This document shows positions 14,772 to 24,701 of a stretch of 64,000 nt of DNA, in pieces. The first letter of the stretch is position 1. Every line of letters starts with the position of its first letter. The translations under genes were made by a program, and so were the position numbers. The notes beneath the pieces are model-generated. The model was not told the DNA's origin. It did not search any database and saw only the letters and a list, made by a program, of their open reading frames with translations. This stretch comes from Flagellimonas nanhaiensis (GTDB taxonomy: Bacteria > Bacteroidota > Bacteroidia > Flavobacteriales > Flavobacteriaceae): assembly GCF_003382275.1 (NCBI RefSeq), contig NZ_QTJX01000007.1, positions 28,108-92,107 of the forward strand, given 5' to 3'.

Positions 14772-16919
14772 TTAATGCCTAGGATTCCAAACAGCCTGAT
14801 CTTTACTGCCATTTGCTTTATAATAATCTACCGATTTGAGCTCGGTATCATTCAAATAGGTATATACCATGCGTGCTATTCCCCATGTGGAGTGGTCTGC
14901 CATTTTCCCCTGGATATCTAAAAACTGTCGCTCAATTAATCGTCCTTGGGAGTCATAGATCCATTTTTCAGTTGCATATCCAAGACTGGAATCATTCACC
15001 ATACTGTCCGATAGATTATAAAAAGATCTACTGACCGGTTTATTATTGGTGTTGAAATCCGTTCGCACCTCATGAATTTCGGTTCCATTTATGTGGGTTG
15101 GAACATTGTTCATAGTAAAATATGCCCTATTGACTTGGTGCATGCCATCCGCGGTATATGTTGTTTTGATTAAACCTACTCCGTTATTGGCGTTTACTGG
15201 CTTTCCATCTATCCCATAAAAGCTTCGCGATGTTGCATTGCCATAATTATCGAAGGTATATTTAACAATATGGGCGCCCCAGTTGGTGGTCTGGGGTTTT
15301 CCATCGGCATCTACAAAAGTGGCCGATTCATGTTCGTAGAGTGGGGCAGGGGTATATTTGATCTCTGCAATATTGCTCATGCCCCTTTTCGGCTTACCGT
15401 TTTTGTCCAGATTGAGCCATTGCACAAAAAAGGCATTGTTGTCATAGCCAATTTTGGTGTGAGCTATTCCAGCGTCATCAGGCGTTATTTCCTTTCCTTC
15501 TTTACCCAAATTTGTCATTAAACGTAAAAGTCCGCGGTGGTCATAGGTAAACTTTGTAATGTAGTAACCAAAACCAGGCCTATTTCGTTGGATGTTTCCA
15601 TCGATGTCAAATCGTTTTTCAACCACGGTGCCATCTAAGTTGGTTTTCCATTCGTAAGAAGCTATCCTAAAATCATTTTCAATAGGATTGCCATCAACTC
15701 CATAAAATTTCAACGAAGTTCTGTCACCGTTATCATCCGTGGTAAAAATGGATTTGTACACATCCCCAGATACCACGCAGCGTTGACCATGCTCATTATA
15801 AAATGTTCGGATTTCTTGATTGCCTTGGTATGTTATCTCTATATGGGACCCTCTTACAAAACGATCGGAGAATGGTTTGATTTTTCCATTTAATAGATGG
15901 CGCACACGGACCAATTTCCCTTCTTTGTCGTAATCAAACTGAAAATGATTGACCTTCTCCGCTTTTTCTTTTGGCAATGGTCGTGTACCCAAAATGTTGG
16001 CATATGGAGTTTCCCTAAAAGCTATTCCGGCATAGTATGCACTGCGAAACGTATTTTGATTATCAGGAAGCTTTATTTTTTGAATAAAGCCGGTCTTTGC
16101 AAAAGCCTCCGTGAAATACAATTCGTTGGATTCCTCATTGAAAAAGAGTCCATTTGGATTGGCCAACTTAGTTGACAGTGCGTTGCCAACACCTTGACCT
16201 TGCTCTCCAGTACCTGCCAATGTTTCCACCTTGCCAGCTAAGCTGACCCTGTAAATCCGATGATCCATGAGCGCGGTAATATAGATGGTATCGTCAATGA
16301 TCTTAAGGTGCCCTGTGCGCCATTGTTTGTCTCCTGGTACTGTGGCTAATATGCTGGATTTTCCGGAAGGGTTTATTTTGACAATATTCGCATTGTTAAA
16401 ATTGGATACGTAGAGATTTCCATTTGAATCAAAATCAATTCCTCCTGGGTTGATAAGTTTGTCGTCTTCTGAGAAAATTTCTACTTGCCCATCCAGAGTA
16501 ATTTTGGAGATATTGCCCTTTCCATCATTGACATTGTGCGTGACATAAAGGTTGCCCAATGCGTCCTGAGTCATGGGACCAGGACCTGGCTTAACGGTGG
16601 CAAAATGATTTACGTTCCCCTTTGGGTCAATTTTGGATAGTTGGGCACCCTTCCATTCCGATACATAAAAGAAACCGTCTTTGCCCTTGGCAATATCTAT
16701 AGGGCCCTTGAGACCAGAAGCGAATACTTTTATTTTTCCATTGGGATTGACCTCATAGATTTTATCCCCGTCCCAACCTTCGGTTGCGTAGATGGTGCCG
16801 TCTTTTTCAACGAATATCCCGTCTGTAAAAATAATTTGGTCGAGCTGAAGTTTGGTAATTTCTTGAGCACATAGGTTAATGCTAAAAAGAATTAGAAGAA
16901 ATTGGGTCAACAGTTTCAT
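14772..16919 (-). CDS. Exported NHL/SMP-30-type propeller with C-terminal YD-like repeats
   Basis: 715 residues with a signal peptide ending INLCAQ. Residues about 25-320 are a six-bladed propeller (repeats such as GIFVEKDGTIYATEGWDGD, GGIDFDSNGNLYVSNFNNANI, NPNGLFFNEESNELYFTEA), as in SMP-30/gluconolactonase or NHL proteins. Residues 340-715 carry about seven repeats of the form YDxxGN...FYGxDGKPV (for example FDNYGNATSRSFYGIDGKP), resembling WG/YD-type repeats. There is no T9SS tail. It may act as a surface binding protein; enzymatic activity cannot be judged. Confidence 0.7.
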   Translation of the reverse strand: MKLLTQFLLILFSINLCAQEITKLQLDQIIFTDGIFVEKDGTIYATEGWDGDKIYEVNPNGKIKVFASGLKGPIDIAKGKDGFFYVSEWKGAQLSKIDPKGNVNHFATVKPGPGPMTQDALGNLYVTHNVNDGKGNISKITLDGQVEIFSEDDKLINPGGIDFDSNGNLYVSNFNNANIVKINPSGKSSILATVPGDKQWRTGHLKIIDDTIYITALMDHRIYRVSLAGKVETLAGTGEQGQGVGNALSTKLANPNGLFFNEESNELYFTEAFAKTGFIQKIKLPDNQNTFRSAYYAGIAFRETPYANILGTRPLPKEKAEKVNHFQFDYDKEGKLVRVRHLLNGKIKPFSDRFVRGSHIEITYQGNQEIRTFYNEHGQRCVVSGDVYKSIFTTDDNGDRTSLKFYGVDGNPIENDFRIASYEWKTNLDGTVVEKRFDIDGNIQRNRPGFGYYITKFTYDHRGLLRLMTNLGKEGKEITPDDAGIAHTKIGYDNNAFFVQWLNLDKNGKPKRGMSNIAEIKYTPAPLYEHESATFVDADGKPQTTNWGAHIVKYTFDNYGNATSRSFYGIDGKPVNANNGVGLIKTTYTADGMHQVNRAYFTMNNVPTHINGTEIHEVRTDFNTNNKPVSRSFYNLSDSMVNDSSLGYATEKWIYDSQGRLIERQFLDIQGKMADHSTWGIARMVYTYLNDTELKSVDYYKANGSKDQAVWNPRH

Positions 16920-16978
16920 TTTGTGTGTTTTATGATTGTTAAAAATTTGTGTGGAGTATTACTCGATTTAGGGGTAAC

Positions 16979-17416
16979 CTAGGTTTTAGTACAGTTTGAT
17001 ATGATTTTTTCCAAGATTGTTGCCAATTGGTCAATTTCTGCCTCAGAAACTCCCTCCAGTGCGTGCGCCCTATTAAACTGGACAATTGATTTTAAACCTT
17101 TTTTGGTTTGAAGACCTTTTGGTGTGAGTGTAATCCTAAATTTTCTTCGATCTTCTTTATGAATATCCCGTTGCAGAAACCCATTCTTGATCATAAGGTC
17201 GATCATTCGTGTAACCGATGCATTATCCTTGAAGATTAAATTACCAATTTCTGATTGTGACAAGTTGGGATTATCCGCTATGAAGAATAGTATGAGGGCA
17301 TGATCTACCGTGATGTCATGACTTAATTCATTAATGTTTTTCTGGGCAAATCTGCGATATTCCTTAATGGAGCGCTCAATAAGGTAGAATATGGTACGAG
17401 AGGGTAATCCTAGCAT
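16979..17416 (-). CDS. MarR-family transcriptional regulator
   Basis: 145 residues. The winged-helix region is clear: LSQSEIGNLIFKDNASVTRMIDLMIKNGFLQR (recognition helix) and HKEDRRKFRITLTPKG (wing with the DxRxxxxxLT signature). MarR proteins are dimeric repressors usually released by small ligands. It lies 60 bases upstream of the propeller gene on the same strand and just downstream of a palindrome at 17443-17454, so autoregulation is probable. Confidence 0.85.
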   Translation of the reverse strand: MLGLPSRTIFYLIERSIKEYRRFAQKNINELSHDITVDHALILFFIADNPNLSQSEIGNLIFKDNASVTRMIDLMIKNGFLQRDIHKEDRRKFRITLTPKGLQTKKGLKSIVQFNRAHALEGVSEAEIDQLATILEKIISNCTKT

Positions 17417-17426
17417 TAATTAAATA

Positions 17427-17456
17427 TTTGATACAAATATAATTGATATATCAAAT
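17427..17456. promoter_or_regulatory. Probable MarR operator
   Basis: A perfect 12-bp palindrome TTGATATATCAA (17443-17454) lies 27 bases upstream of the marR-type start codon. An additional half-site ATTTGATA (17427-17434) mirrors TATCAAAT at 17449-17456, making a longer imperfect dyad. Position and symmetry fit an autoregulatory MarR binding site. Confidence 0.55.
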
Positions 17457-17505
17457 AAATAAAACCATATTAACTGTTAAAAGATTATTGATAAGGGAGC
17501 AAAAC

Positions 17506-17537
17506 AAAAACGCCCTATTATAATAGGGCGTTTTTTT
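17506..17537. terminator. Bidirectional rho-independent terminator
   Basis: AAAAACGCCCTATTA (17506-17520) is followed directly by its exact complement TAATAGGGCGTTTTT, with further Ts to 17537. An A-tract on one side and T-tract on the other let it work on both strands. It ends the minus-strand adhesin/PorP transcript, whose last gene stops at 17576. Confidence 0.85.
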
Positions 17538-17575
17538 CACCAGAAACTTGTGGTGCTTTAAAAGATTTGTACAAT

Positions 17576-18466
17576 CTACATTTTCAACCGCATAAAGAGT
17601 TCGTGGGTATTGTTATCCAATCCATCAATGGAATTTTGAATGGCCGTCTCATAGGCATATCCAAGGTTAAACCCATTGCTTATGCTGAATAAGAACAGTC
17701 CGCTTATACTTTCATCATGTCTGTAGGAAGCACCAAACTCAAATCGTTCCCCAAAATCCACAATACCTGTCAGTTCTAAAGAAACTGGAGAAGCATCCAC
17801 GTATCTTAACATGGCCATTGTCTTAAGATCGGTTGTTTTTCCCAATATAAAACTGTACCCTCCGCTGAGGTAGGCATGCAACCTGTCTGCGCCTAAAAAA
17901 GCGTTACCGTCACGTTCTTGCAAACGATCTGGAGTGAGCAACTTTGGAACTGACAGGGATGCAAAATAACGGTCATGTTTTAGATAGGCCCCAGCCCCCA
18001 CATTGGGGGTGAACCTACTTTCATAATCCATTAGGGTACCATCTTGTCCTATACCATAGGTGACCAATCCGTCTGTATTGGCGTCGTAGGAATTTGCGCT
18101 TCCCTTGATACCAAAGTACAGTTTGTGATCTTCATCCAATTGGATGAAATAGGAGATGTCAATAGCCATCCATGTCTGTTGCTCTATGAAGGTACGGTCA
18201 TTGAGGATGGAAACCCCAAGTCCGACATTTTTACCCACTGGCATGCCAAAAATGGCACTTTGACTTTCTGGAGCTCCTTCAATCCCGGCCCATTGACTTC
18301 TTATGCCCAAGGTAAATTCCGCTCCTTCGGAACTACCTGCAAAAGCCGGGTTATAGATGTTCATATTATAACGATAGAAAGAATAGTTGGGGTCTTGTTG
18401 ACCTATTGCTATGAAGGACAGCAAGAATATCGCTAGAAAAATATATAATTTACTTACTAGGTTCAT
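17576..18466 (-). CDS. PorP/SprF family type IX secretion membrane protein
   Basis: 296 residues with a signal peptide (MNLVSKLYIFLAIFLLSFIAIGQ). The start of the mature part, QDPNYSFYRYNMNIYNPAFAGSSEG, is the typical PorP/SprF opening (Q-P-x-Y-x2-Y-x3-NP-A-AG). The remainder is an outer-membrane barrel with alternating strands. PorP/SprF-like proteins are usually encoded next to a T9SS substrate with a type B C-terminal domain and help attach it to the surface, which is exactly the arrangement here: the adhesin gene ends 21 bases upstream. Confidence 0.9.
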   Translation of the reverse strand: MNLVSKLYIFLAIFLLSFIAIGQQDPNYSFYRYNMNIYNPAFAGSSEGAEFTLGIRSQWAGIEGAPESQSAIFGMPVGKNVGLGVSILNDRTFIEQQTWMAIDISYFIQLDEDHKLYFGIKGSANSYDANTDGLVTYGIGQDGTLMDYESRFTPNVGAGAYLKHDRYFASLSVPKLLTPDRLQERDGNAFLGADRLHAYLSGGYSFILGKTTDLKTMAMLRYVDASPVSLELTGIVDFGERFEFGASYRHDESISGLFLFSISNGFNLGYAYETAIQNSIDGLDNNTHELFMRLKM

Positions 18467-18487
18467 GTTTTTGGTTTTGTCTTGTTT

Positions 18488-21400
18488 TTAATAGTTGATA
18501 AAAATCCATCCTTGTAGCGGAGCACTTCCGTCACCTAGGTCAATTACGTATAGATAGGAACCTGGAGGTAGCTTTTCGCTTCTACTTTTGTAGAATCCTT
18601 CCCAATCGTTCTGATAGGATCGTGTTGCAAAAACTTCATGCCCCCATCGGTTGAAGACCTTCACAACATTATTGGGATAGTTATCGATACCAGGAATAAT
18701 CCATGCATCGTTGTTACCATCACCATTAGGGGTGAATGCCTGTGCCGGAACCAAAGAAGGTTCATCATTGTTCGGGAAGGCATCGGTTCCATCCGCTATT
18801 CCGTCATTATCATCATCGTCATCTATACTATCTGGAATACCATCTCCATCATTGTCATCAGGTACATCATTGGCATCTAGAGGATCTGTTCCTTCCGAGT
18901 CTTCAATTTCATCGGAATACCCATCTCCATCATCATCTGTATCGGAGTTGTCACCAATACCGTCATTATCAGTATCCAAACTTTCATTAGGGTCAGTTGG
19001 GAAGTCATCTTCAGAATCTGGGATACCATCATTGTCATCGTCTGTATCCATATTATCCCCAAGACCATCCCCATCGCTGTCCTGATCGGGCGTACCATCG
19101 TTGTCATCATCGTTGTCAGAATTGTCTCCAATTCCATCACCATCCGCATCCGAATCTTCATTTGGGTCAGTAGGGAATGCATCTTCATCATCTGGAGTGC
19201 CATCATTATCGGCATCATCATCGGCATTGTCCCCAGTTCCGTCGCCATCGGTATCGGTATCCTCATTTGGATCTAGCGGGAAGTGGTCCTCCGTGTCAGG
19301 GGTTCCATCCCCATCATCATCGGTATCCGCATTGTCCCCGGTTCCGTCCCCATCGGTGTCTGTATCCTCATTTGGATCTAGCGGGAAGTCGTCACCGGAA
19401 TCAGGAGTACCATCCCCATCGTCATCGGTATCGGTGTTGTCCCCGGTTCCGTCTCCATCGGTATCTGTATCCTCATTTGGATCTAACGGGAAGTCATCCC
19501 CAGAGTCAGGAGTACCGTCATTGTCATCATCGGTATCGGCATTGTCCCCGGTTCCATCTCCATCGGTATCGGTATCCTCTGCTGGATCTAGAGGGAAATT
19601 ATCCTCTGAGTCAGGGGTTCCATCCCCATCATCATCAGTATCTGCATTGTCCCCGGTTCCGTCCCCATCGGTATCGGTATCCTCCGTTGGATCTAACGGG
19701 AAGTCATCGCTGGTGTCCGGAGTACCATCACCATCATCATCGGTATCGGCATTGTCACCAGTACCATCACCGTCGGTATCTGTATCTTCAGTTGGATCTA
19801 ATGGGAAGTCATCGCTGGTGTCCGGAGTACCATCACCATCATCATCGGTATCGGCATTGTCCCCAGTACCATCACCATCGGTATCGGTATCCTCCGTTGG
19901 ATCTAACGGGAAGTCATCGCTGGTGTCCGGAGTACCATCACCATCATCATCGGTATCGGCATTGTCACCAGTACCATCACCGTCGGTATCTGTATCTTCA
20001 GTTGGATCTAATGGGAAGTCATCGCTGGTGTCCGGAGTACCATCACCATCATCATCGGTATCGGCATTGTCACCAGTACCATCACCGTCCGTATCTGTAT
20101 CCTCCGTTGGATCTAACGGGAAGTCATCGCTGGTGTCCGGAGTACCATCACCATCGTCATCGGTATCGGCATTGTCCCCAGTACCATCACCGTCGGTATC
20201 GGTATCCTCTGTTGGATCTAATGGGAAGTCATCGTCCACGTCAGGAGTTCCGTCCCCATCGTCATCGGTATCAGCATTGTCACCAGTACCATCACCATCG
20301 GTATCTGTATCCTCCGTTGGATCTAACGGGAAGTCATCGCTGGTGTCCGGAGTTCCATCACCATCGTCATCGGTATCGGCATTGTCACCTGTTCCATCCC
20401 CGTCCGTATCGGTATCTTCAGTTGGATCTAATGGGAAGTCATCATCAACGTCCAAAGTTCCGTCTCCATCGTCGTCGTCGTCACATGCATTACCTTCGCC
20501 ATCGTTATTAGTATCTAACTGATCGGCATTAGCCGTGTTCAGACAGTTATCGGTATCATCTTTAACTCCGTCGTCATCTGCATCAGTTTCTTTAGCAATG
20601 GTATCGGTAGCAGGATCTCCTTCGTTACCATTGGTGTCCGTGAGGGTGACCGACAAGGTTATGGTTCCATCTCCCAAACCACTTAGATCTATTCCTGAAA
20701 TTTGATCAGTTGCACTACTAATTGTTCCAGTACCTGTAACATTGGTACCTCCTCCATCGCTACTGAAAGTGTAGTTGTAGGTGGCTCCTACTTCTGCTCC
20801 GGCAAAGGTGAAGCTAATTGCGGTTTCATTTGAGATGTCAATATCACTTTGATTGATGGATACAGTATACCCTGAAGGGGGTGTATCGTCCACATCTGTA
20901 ACTTTTACAGTGATGGATTGATCTGTAGTTCCACCTGTATCAGTTGCTCTTAAGGTAATTTGATACTCGTTATCTCCGTTTCCATCGTCTGGACTCTCAA
21001 AATCTGGTGGAGTTTGAAAGGTAAGTTCACCAGTTGAACCATCGATGCTGAAGTAATCGTTATCTCCTCCTGTGGCCAATCCGTAATTAATGCCATCATC
21101 AGCTGATCCTCCGTCTCCGTCATTGGCATCGGCATCAACAACAACTATTGTGTCATTCTCGGCATATTCCACAACGGCAATCATGTTGAATTCAAAAACC
21201 TCTTCATGGGCACCCACAACATAGAATTTCGAACCATTGTCGTTAAAGGTCAAACCGTAAGGATTGTTTTCTTGGACATCTGTGTCATAATCTGATGCAT
21301 TACCATCATAGCTTCCCGAAGAAATGTCAAACGGGGTTGAGAGCGTATAGGTTGATATTCCTCGATTAAACCCTAAAACAAACAATTTGGTACCATCAGC

Positions 21401-24400
21401 ACTCAATTCAAAGTCATTGGGGCTGCTCTCCGCTGAAGGAGAAAAAGAATCGGTGTAAGTTGCTGAACCTATATCAAAATTGGTTGATAAGGCATATTCT
21501 CTTATCGTTGAACCATTGTAGTCAAGCAAATACATTTTACTACCATCGGAACTAAAGTCAATACCATCGTAATTGCTTCCTTCGCTTGGTGTAAACCTTT
21601 GGTTGTAGGTGGCCGTGGAGAGATCAAAAGGAGTGGAAATGACATACTCGTCAATTCCTGCGCCTGAGTTACCTGTATGGTAAAACTTTGTTCCATCGTT
21701 GTTGAACGCAATTCCTTGTGATCTTGAAGTTAATCCGAGACTAGTTACATGGGTAGCAGTAGATACTTGGTAGGGCGTGCTAAGGTTATAACTCTCAACC
21801 CTTCTATCATAGGTGCTGGCAAACATTTTGGTGCCATCATCATTGAAAGCAATCCCATAAAGTGAGCTCAATTGTCCTGTTACATCGAAGGAATTACCAG
21901 AGTATACCGCAGAAGATACATTATAAGCCGATGTGGGATGAGTGAAAATCGGCAGGTCATCTGCTGGAGTGATGGATATGGTTATGGTGGCAGTTACCAC
22001 AGTTCCTGCATCGTCAAGTTCATAAGTAACTGTATCCGAACCATTTTCATTGCTATTTGGAATATAGATTACCTGATTGCTTCCATTTACCGAAGCAGTT
22101 CCCCTAGTTCCTTGAACAGTAATGGTAATTGTTGGAGTGTTATTGGTATCATAAACATCATTATACAACACATCTATTGGGTCTGAAGTGGTATCTTCCT
22201 GGACCACTGCTAAATCATTGTTGGCTGCTACTACCAAAGCAATATCAAACGGACCAAAAGTACTTGCCGCTGTATTTCCGGCATTGTCCTTTGCTTCAGC
22301 ATGGATGTACCAACCGGTTCCTCCGCTTGAAAACGAAACACTCTTGGACTGACTATTGCTCCATGAACTCCAACTTGAATCCCCTGTTGCAGGAGGGTTT
22401 ACATCTTGAACCAGCACATAACGCTGTACATCGAACCCACTGCCTGTACCTTCGTCTTGAAAGGCTAAAACAATGTTTGTATCGGTATCAATGCTTCCGC
22501 TGGAAGGTGTAGCGGAAATTGTTGGATCCGTTGTATCATGGGTTATGCCCAAGGTACGATAGAAAGGCTCCGACCAAACTCCGGTATCTGTCTGAACCCG
22601 AAGACTGATGATATAATCGGCAGAAAGTGTATTGTATGCCGAGAAATCTGTCATTGGGGTAGTGGAATTGTAGATTTCGGTGTCTGTTGGATTACCATCA
22701 TTGTCGTAGGTACGTTGGGTAACGATCCATTCGTTAGTAGCAATCGTTCTACCGTAAGGGTCTATTGAATTGTCCTCAATATTGATGGACATATTTCCAG
22801 AATAGGTAAATAATTCATCAGGTTGTATGTTGAACTGGGCCACAGGTAAATCTGTACTACCCGCTGAACCGCTTCCGTCCAATTCAATAAACACACTTGT
22901 TGGGCTACTCCAAGTACCTTGATGATCTTGAACTGTGAGCATTACCAAATATTCACCATCAGGTACTGCGTTTTTATCAAAGACACCAACGGTCCAATCG
23001 TCGGTAGATGCGGCATCCACTGATTTCCATTTCCATTCATTCTGGTTAATACCGTTGTTAGCACCACCATCCAAATCGTATGAAGTATTGTTGAACACTC
23101 CTGTGGATGGGCTATAGGTGAAACTAGCTATTGGCTTTCTATGAAAGAACAAAATTGATGGCGCAGTGGGCATGTCTTCAAATGTGAAGGTATACTGTCC
23201 CGGTTTTTCGAAGAATTCAGGAACATCTTCTAGATAAAGCCCGTTCCACGAGACCTTTCCTTCGTTGTTGTCAAAGTAGGTTTCATCATGGGTAATCTTC
23301 CATCTACCACTTGGGTAACTGGCATTGGCCGTGTTGGTCTTCATCTCGGCAGGATCAACATCAATCTCAACCGAAGTCCCCGCAATGAAATAATCTCCAG
23401 CGGTCACTGTACCAAAGAGATATTGGTTGTAAATGTATTGGGCCATATCATCAATCCAGGTGGCCCAACTTCCGGCATCCCTGTTGATGAAGGTTCCCTG
23501 TGTATTGTTCTGTATAATAAAACGCTCAAACTGTGCCTGGTTGGCATTTGTTCCCCAACCTATATAGTGAATGTCTTCATTGATGGTACGCATCAATATT
23601 TCGGAAAGATCGGAGTCAACATCAAAATCGGCAACCTCAATATCATCCAAGTTGACGTTGAAACGTAATGCGCTGTTTCTCCATTGGGGCTCACGAAGTA
23701 CATCTTTAAAAGCCCTCAATTCTAATTTTTCTATGGCAATATCCTTGAAGTATGCATTTTGTTGTTCGTGAACATAGAAGCCATAACTTCCGGAAGAATG
23801 TGTCGTATCAGTAATATTGAAGGATTCTATCCAATCTGTTCCGGCAGTACCTCCACCACCTCTTCTGGAAATTTTAATGTCATCGCCGCTCATTTCTATC
23901 CTAAAATCGATGGCTTGACCATTGTAAAAAGCACCAAACATGTCTGCTCTATTGGCATCCCATCCATAGGTAGCGGAACCCGTCGTTCCACTATTGGTAT
24001 TAACCGCCAAAATGGTGGTAATCCCATTTTCTCTTTTTAAGATGGCCTCTGCAGGGTACCCATCTCCCGGAGCATAGCTCTGAAGATTACCACAATAAGT
24101 GTGGTTGTCTATAATGTATGCATAGAAATTATCGTTGTCTACCTTTCTAAAAATAAAGCCCACCTCTGCATGCACATAGGGGTCTCCCGAAAGTCCAAAA
24201 GTGGCAGAAATGGTTCCATCTGCTACATCCCCGGTTGGATCATACATAGCAACCCCGTAATTGCCCGAGTTTCTGGCAACAGGGTCCGCAATTATCTGGT
24301 TGGTATTGCTGTCAAACGAGAAGTAGGTACCACTATAGGCACCACCGCCGGCACTACTAAGATAATTGTGCGGATTTGGCGGTTCTGCTCCATTGAAATC

Positions 24401-24691
24401 CATTACGTTCCAGCTGTTAAAAATATCACTGGCATCGGCCTGATCGGAAGAAATGGTACTTCTCTGGAAGGCTTCCACCCTTAGTTTACCAAGGGGAATT
24501 CCTTTGTTGTACATGGCTTGTTCTAGATCGTTCTCAAAGGTGGAAAGGTCCACATTTGCCGATCCCACAGTAACCATCACATCTACATTAGGTCCCTGCT
24601 GAACGGTCATATCAACGGTTTGCGCTTGTACCGAACCCAGGAAAAGTATCAGAAGAAAGAATAAAAATCTGGTTAATAGAGGTTGTTTCAT
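18488..24691 (-). CDS. Giant T9SS type B adhesin with thrombospondin type 3-like repeats
   Basis: 2067 residues. Order of parts: signal peptide 1-23; a concanavalin/LamG-like N-terminal region (about 50-330); Ig/PKD-like segments (about 530-620 and 720-810); a Big/cadherin-like domain around 820-910; a propeller of repeats with FNDDGTKMFAS-type blocks (about 914-1170); a cadherin domain (about 1175-1280); an Ig-like domain; an acidic Asp/Gly repeat array (about 1370-1980, DTDGDGTGDN and DDFPLDPTED units, Ca-binding thrombospondin type 3-like); and a C-terminal gliding motility-associated type B sorting domain (FTPNGDGNNDAW at about 1984 to the end). Secretion by T9SS and surface attachment through the adjacent PorP/SprF protein are expected. 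Confidence 0.9.
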   Translation of the reverse strand: MKQPLLTRFLFFLLILFLGSVQAQTVDMTVQQGPNVDVMVTVGSANVDLSTFENDLEQAMYNKGIPLGKLRVEAFQRSTISSDQADASDIFNSWNVMDFNGAEPPNPHNYLSSAGGGAYSGTYFSFDSNTNQIIADPVARNSGNYGVAMYDPTGDVADGTISATFGLSGDPYVHAEVGFIFRKVDNDNFYAYIIDNHTYCGNLQSYAPGDGYPAEAILKRENGITTILAVNTNSGTTGSATYGWDANRADMFGAFYNGQAIDFRIEMSGDDIKISRRGGGGTAGTDWIESFNITDTTHSSGSYGFYVHEQQNAYFKDIAIEKLELRAFKDVLREPQWRNSALRFNVNLDDIEVADFDVDSDLSEILMRTINEDIHYIGWGTNANQAQFERFIIQNNTQGTFINRDAGSWATWIDDMAQYIYNQYLFGTVTAGDYFIAGTSVEIDVDPAEMKTNTANASYPSGRWKITHDETYFDNNEGKVSWNGLYLEDVPEFFEKPGQYTFTFEDMPTAPSILFFHRKPIASFTYSPSTGVFNNTSYDLDGGANNGINQNEWKWKSVDAASTDDWTVGVFDKNAVPDGEYLVMLTVQDHQGTWSSPTSVFIELDGSGSAGSTDLPVAQFNIQPDELFTYSGNMSINIEDNSIDPYGRTIATNEWIVTQRTYDNDGNPTDTEIYNSTTPMTDFSAYNTLSADYIISLRVQTDTGVWSEPFYRTLGITHDTTDPTISATPSSGSIDTDTNIVLAFQDEGTGSGFDVQRYVLVQDVNPPATGDSSWSSWSNSQSKSVSFSSGGTGWYIHAEAKDNAGNTAASTFGPFDIALVVAANNDLAVVQEDTTSDPIDVLYNDVYDTNNTPTITITVQGTRGTASVNGSNQVIYIPNSNENGSDTVTYELDDAGTVVTATITISITPADDLPIFTHPTSAYNVSSAVYSGNSFDVTGQLSSLYGIAFNDDGTKMFASTYDRRVESYNLSTPYQVSTATHVTSLGLTSRSQGIAFNNDGTKFYHTGNSGAGIDEYVISTPFDLSTATYNQRFTPSEGSNYDGIDFSSDGSKMYLLDYNGSTIREYALSTNFDIGSATYTDSFSPSAESSPNDFELSADGTKLFVLGFNRGISTYTLSTPFDISSGSYDGNASDYDTDVQENNPYGLTFNDNGSKFYVVGAHEEVFEFNMIAVVEYAENDTIVVVDADANDGDGGSADDGINYGLATGGDNDYFSIDGSTGELTFQTPPDFESPDDGNGDNEYQITLRATDTGGTTDQSITVKVTDVDDTPPSGYTVSINQSDIDISNETAISFTFAGAEVGATYNYTFSSDGGGTNVTGTGTISSATDQISGIDLSGLGDGTITLSVTLTDTNGNEGDPATDTIAKETDADDDGVKDDTDNCLNTANADQLDTNNDGEGNACDDDDDGDGTLDVDDDFPLDPTEDTDTDGDGTGDNADTDDDGDGTPDTSDDFPLDPTEDTDTDGDGTGDNADTDDDGDGTPDVDDDFPLDPTEDTDTDGDGTGDNADTDDDGDGTPDTSDDFPLDPTEDTDTDGDGTGDNADTDDDGDGTPDTSDDFPLDPTEDTDTDGDGTGDNADTDDDGDGTPDTSDDFPLDPTEDTDTDGDGTGDNADTDDDGDGTPDTSDDFPLDPTEDTDTDGDGTGDNADTDDDGDGTPDTSDDFPLDPTEDTDTDGDGTGDNADTDDDGDGTPDSEDNFPLDPAEDTDTDGDGTGDNADTDDDNDGTPDSGDDFPLDPNEDTDTDGDGTGDNTDTDDDGDGTPDSGDDFPLDPNEDTDTDGDGTGDNADTDDDGDGTPDTEDHFPLDPNEDTDTDGDGTGDNADDDADNDGTPDDEDAFPTDPNEDSDADGDGIGDNSDNDDDNDGTPDQDSDGDGLGDNMDTDDDNDGIPDSEDDFPTDPNESLDTDNDGIGDNSDTDDDGDGYSDEIEDSEGTDPLDANDVPDDNDGDGIPDSIDDDDDNDGIADGTDAFPNNDEPSLVPAQAFTPNGDGNNDAWIIPGIDNYPNNVVKVFNRWGHEVFATRSYQNDWEGFYKSRSEKLPPGSYLYVIDLGDGSAPLQGWIFINY
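19130..20500 (-). repeat. 105-bp in-frame tandem repeat array encoding the Asp-rich stalk
   Basis: About thirteen head-to-tail units of 105 bp (35 codons) are seen by the recurring FPLDP/FPTDP block. Central units (about 19680-20400) are nearly identical, and outer units drift (TSDD, VDDD, SGDD, SEDN, TEDH). Unit length keeps the frame, so recombination or slippage would change stalk length without breaking the protein. The array produces long spurious open frames on the opposite strand. Confidence 0.9.
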
Positions 24692-24701
24692 GGTAAGTTA
24701 T

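Noticed and set aside
19130..20500. Regular repeats that might look like a CRISPR array
   Set aside because: Units are 105 bp, in frame and head to tail without unique spacers, and encode a thrombospondin type 3-like stalk.
19101..20522. Long plus-strand open frames of 440-470 codons rich in Ser-Pro-Val or His-Tyr
   Set aside because: They lie antisense to the 105-bp repeat of the adhesin; the frames stay open only because the repeat unit is a multiple of three without stops. No start signal or independent composition supports them.
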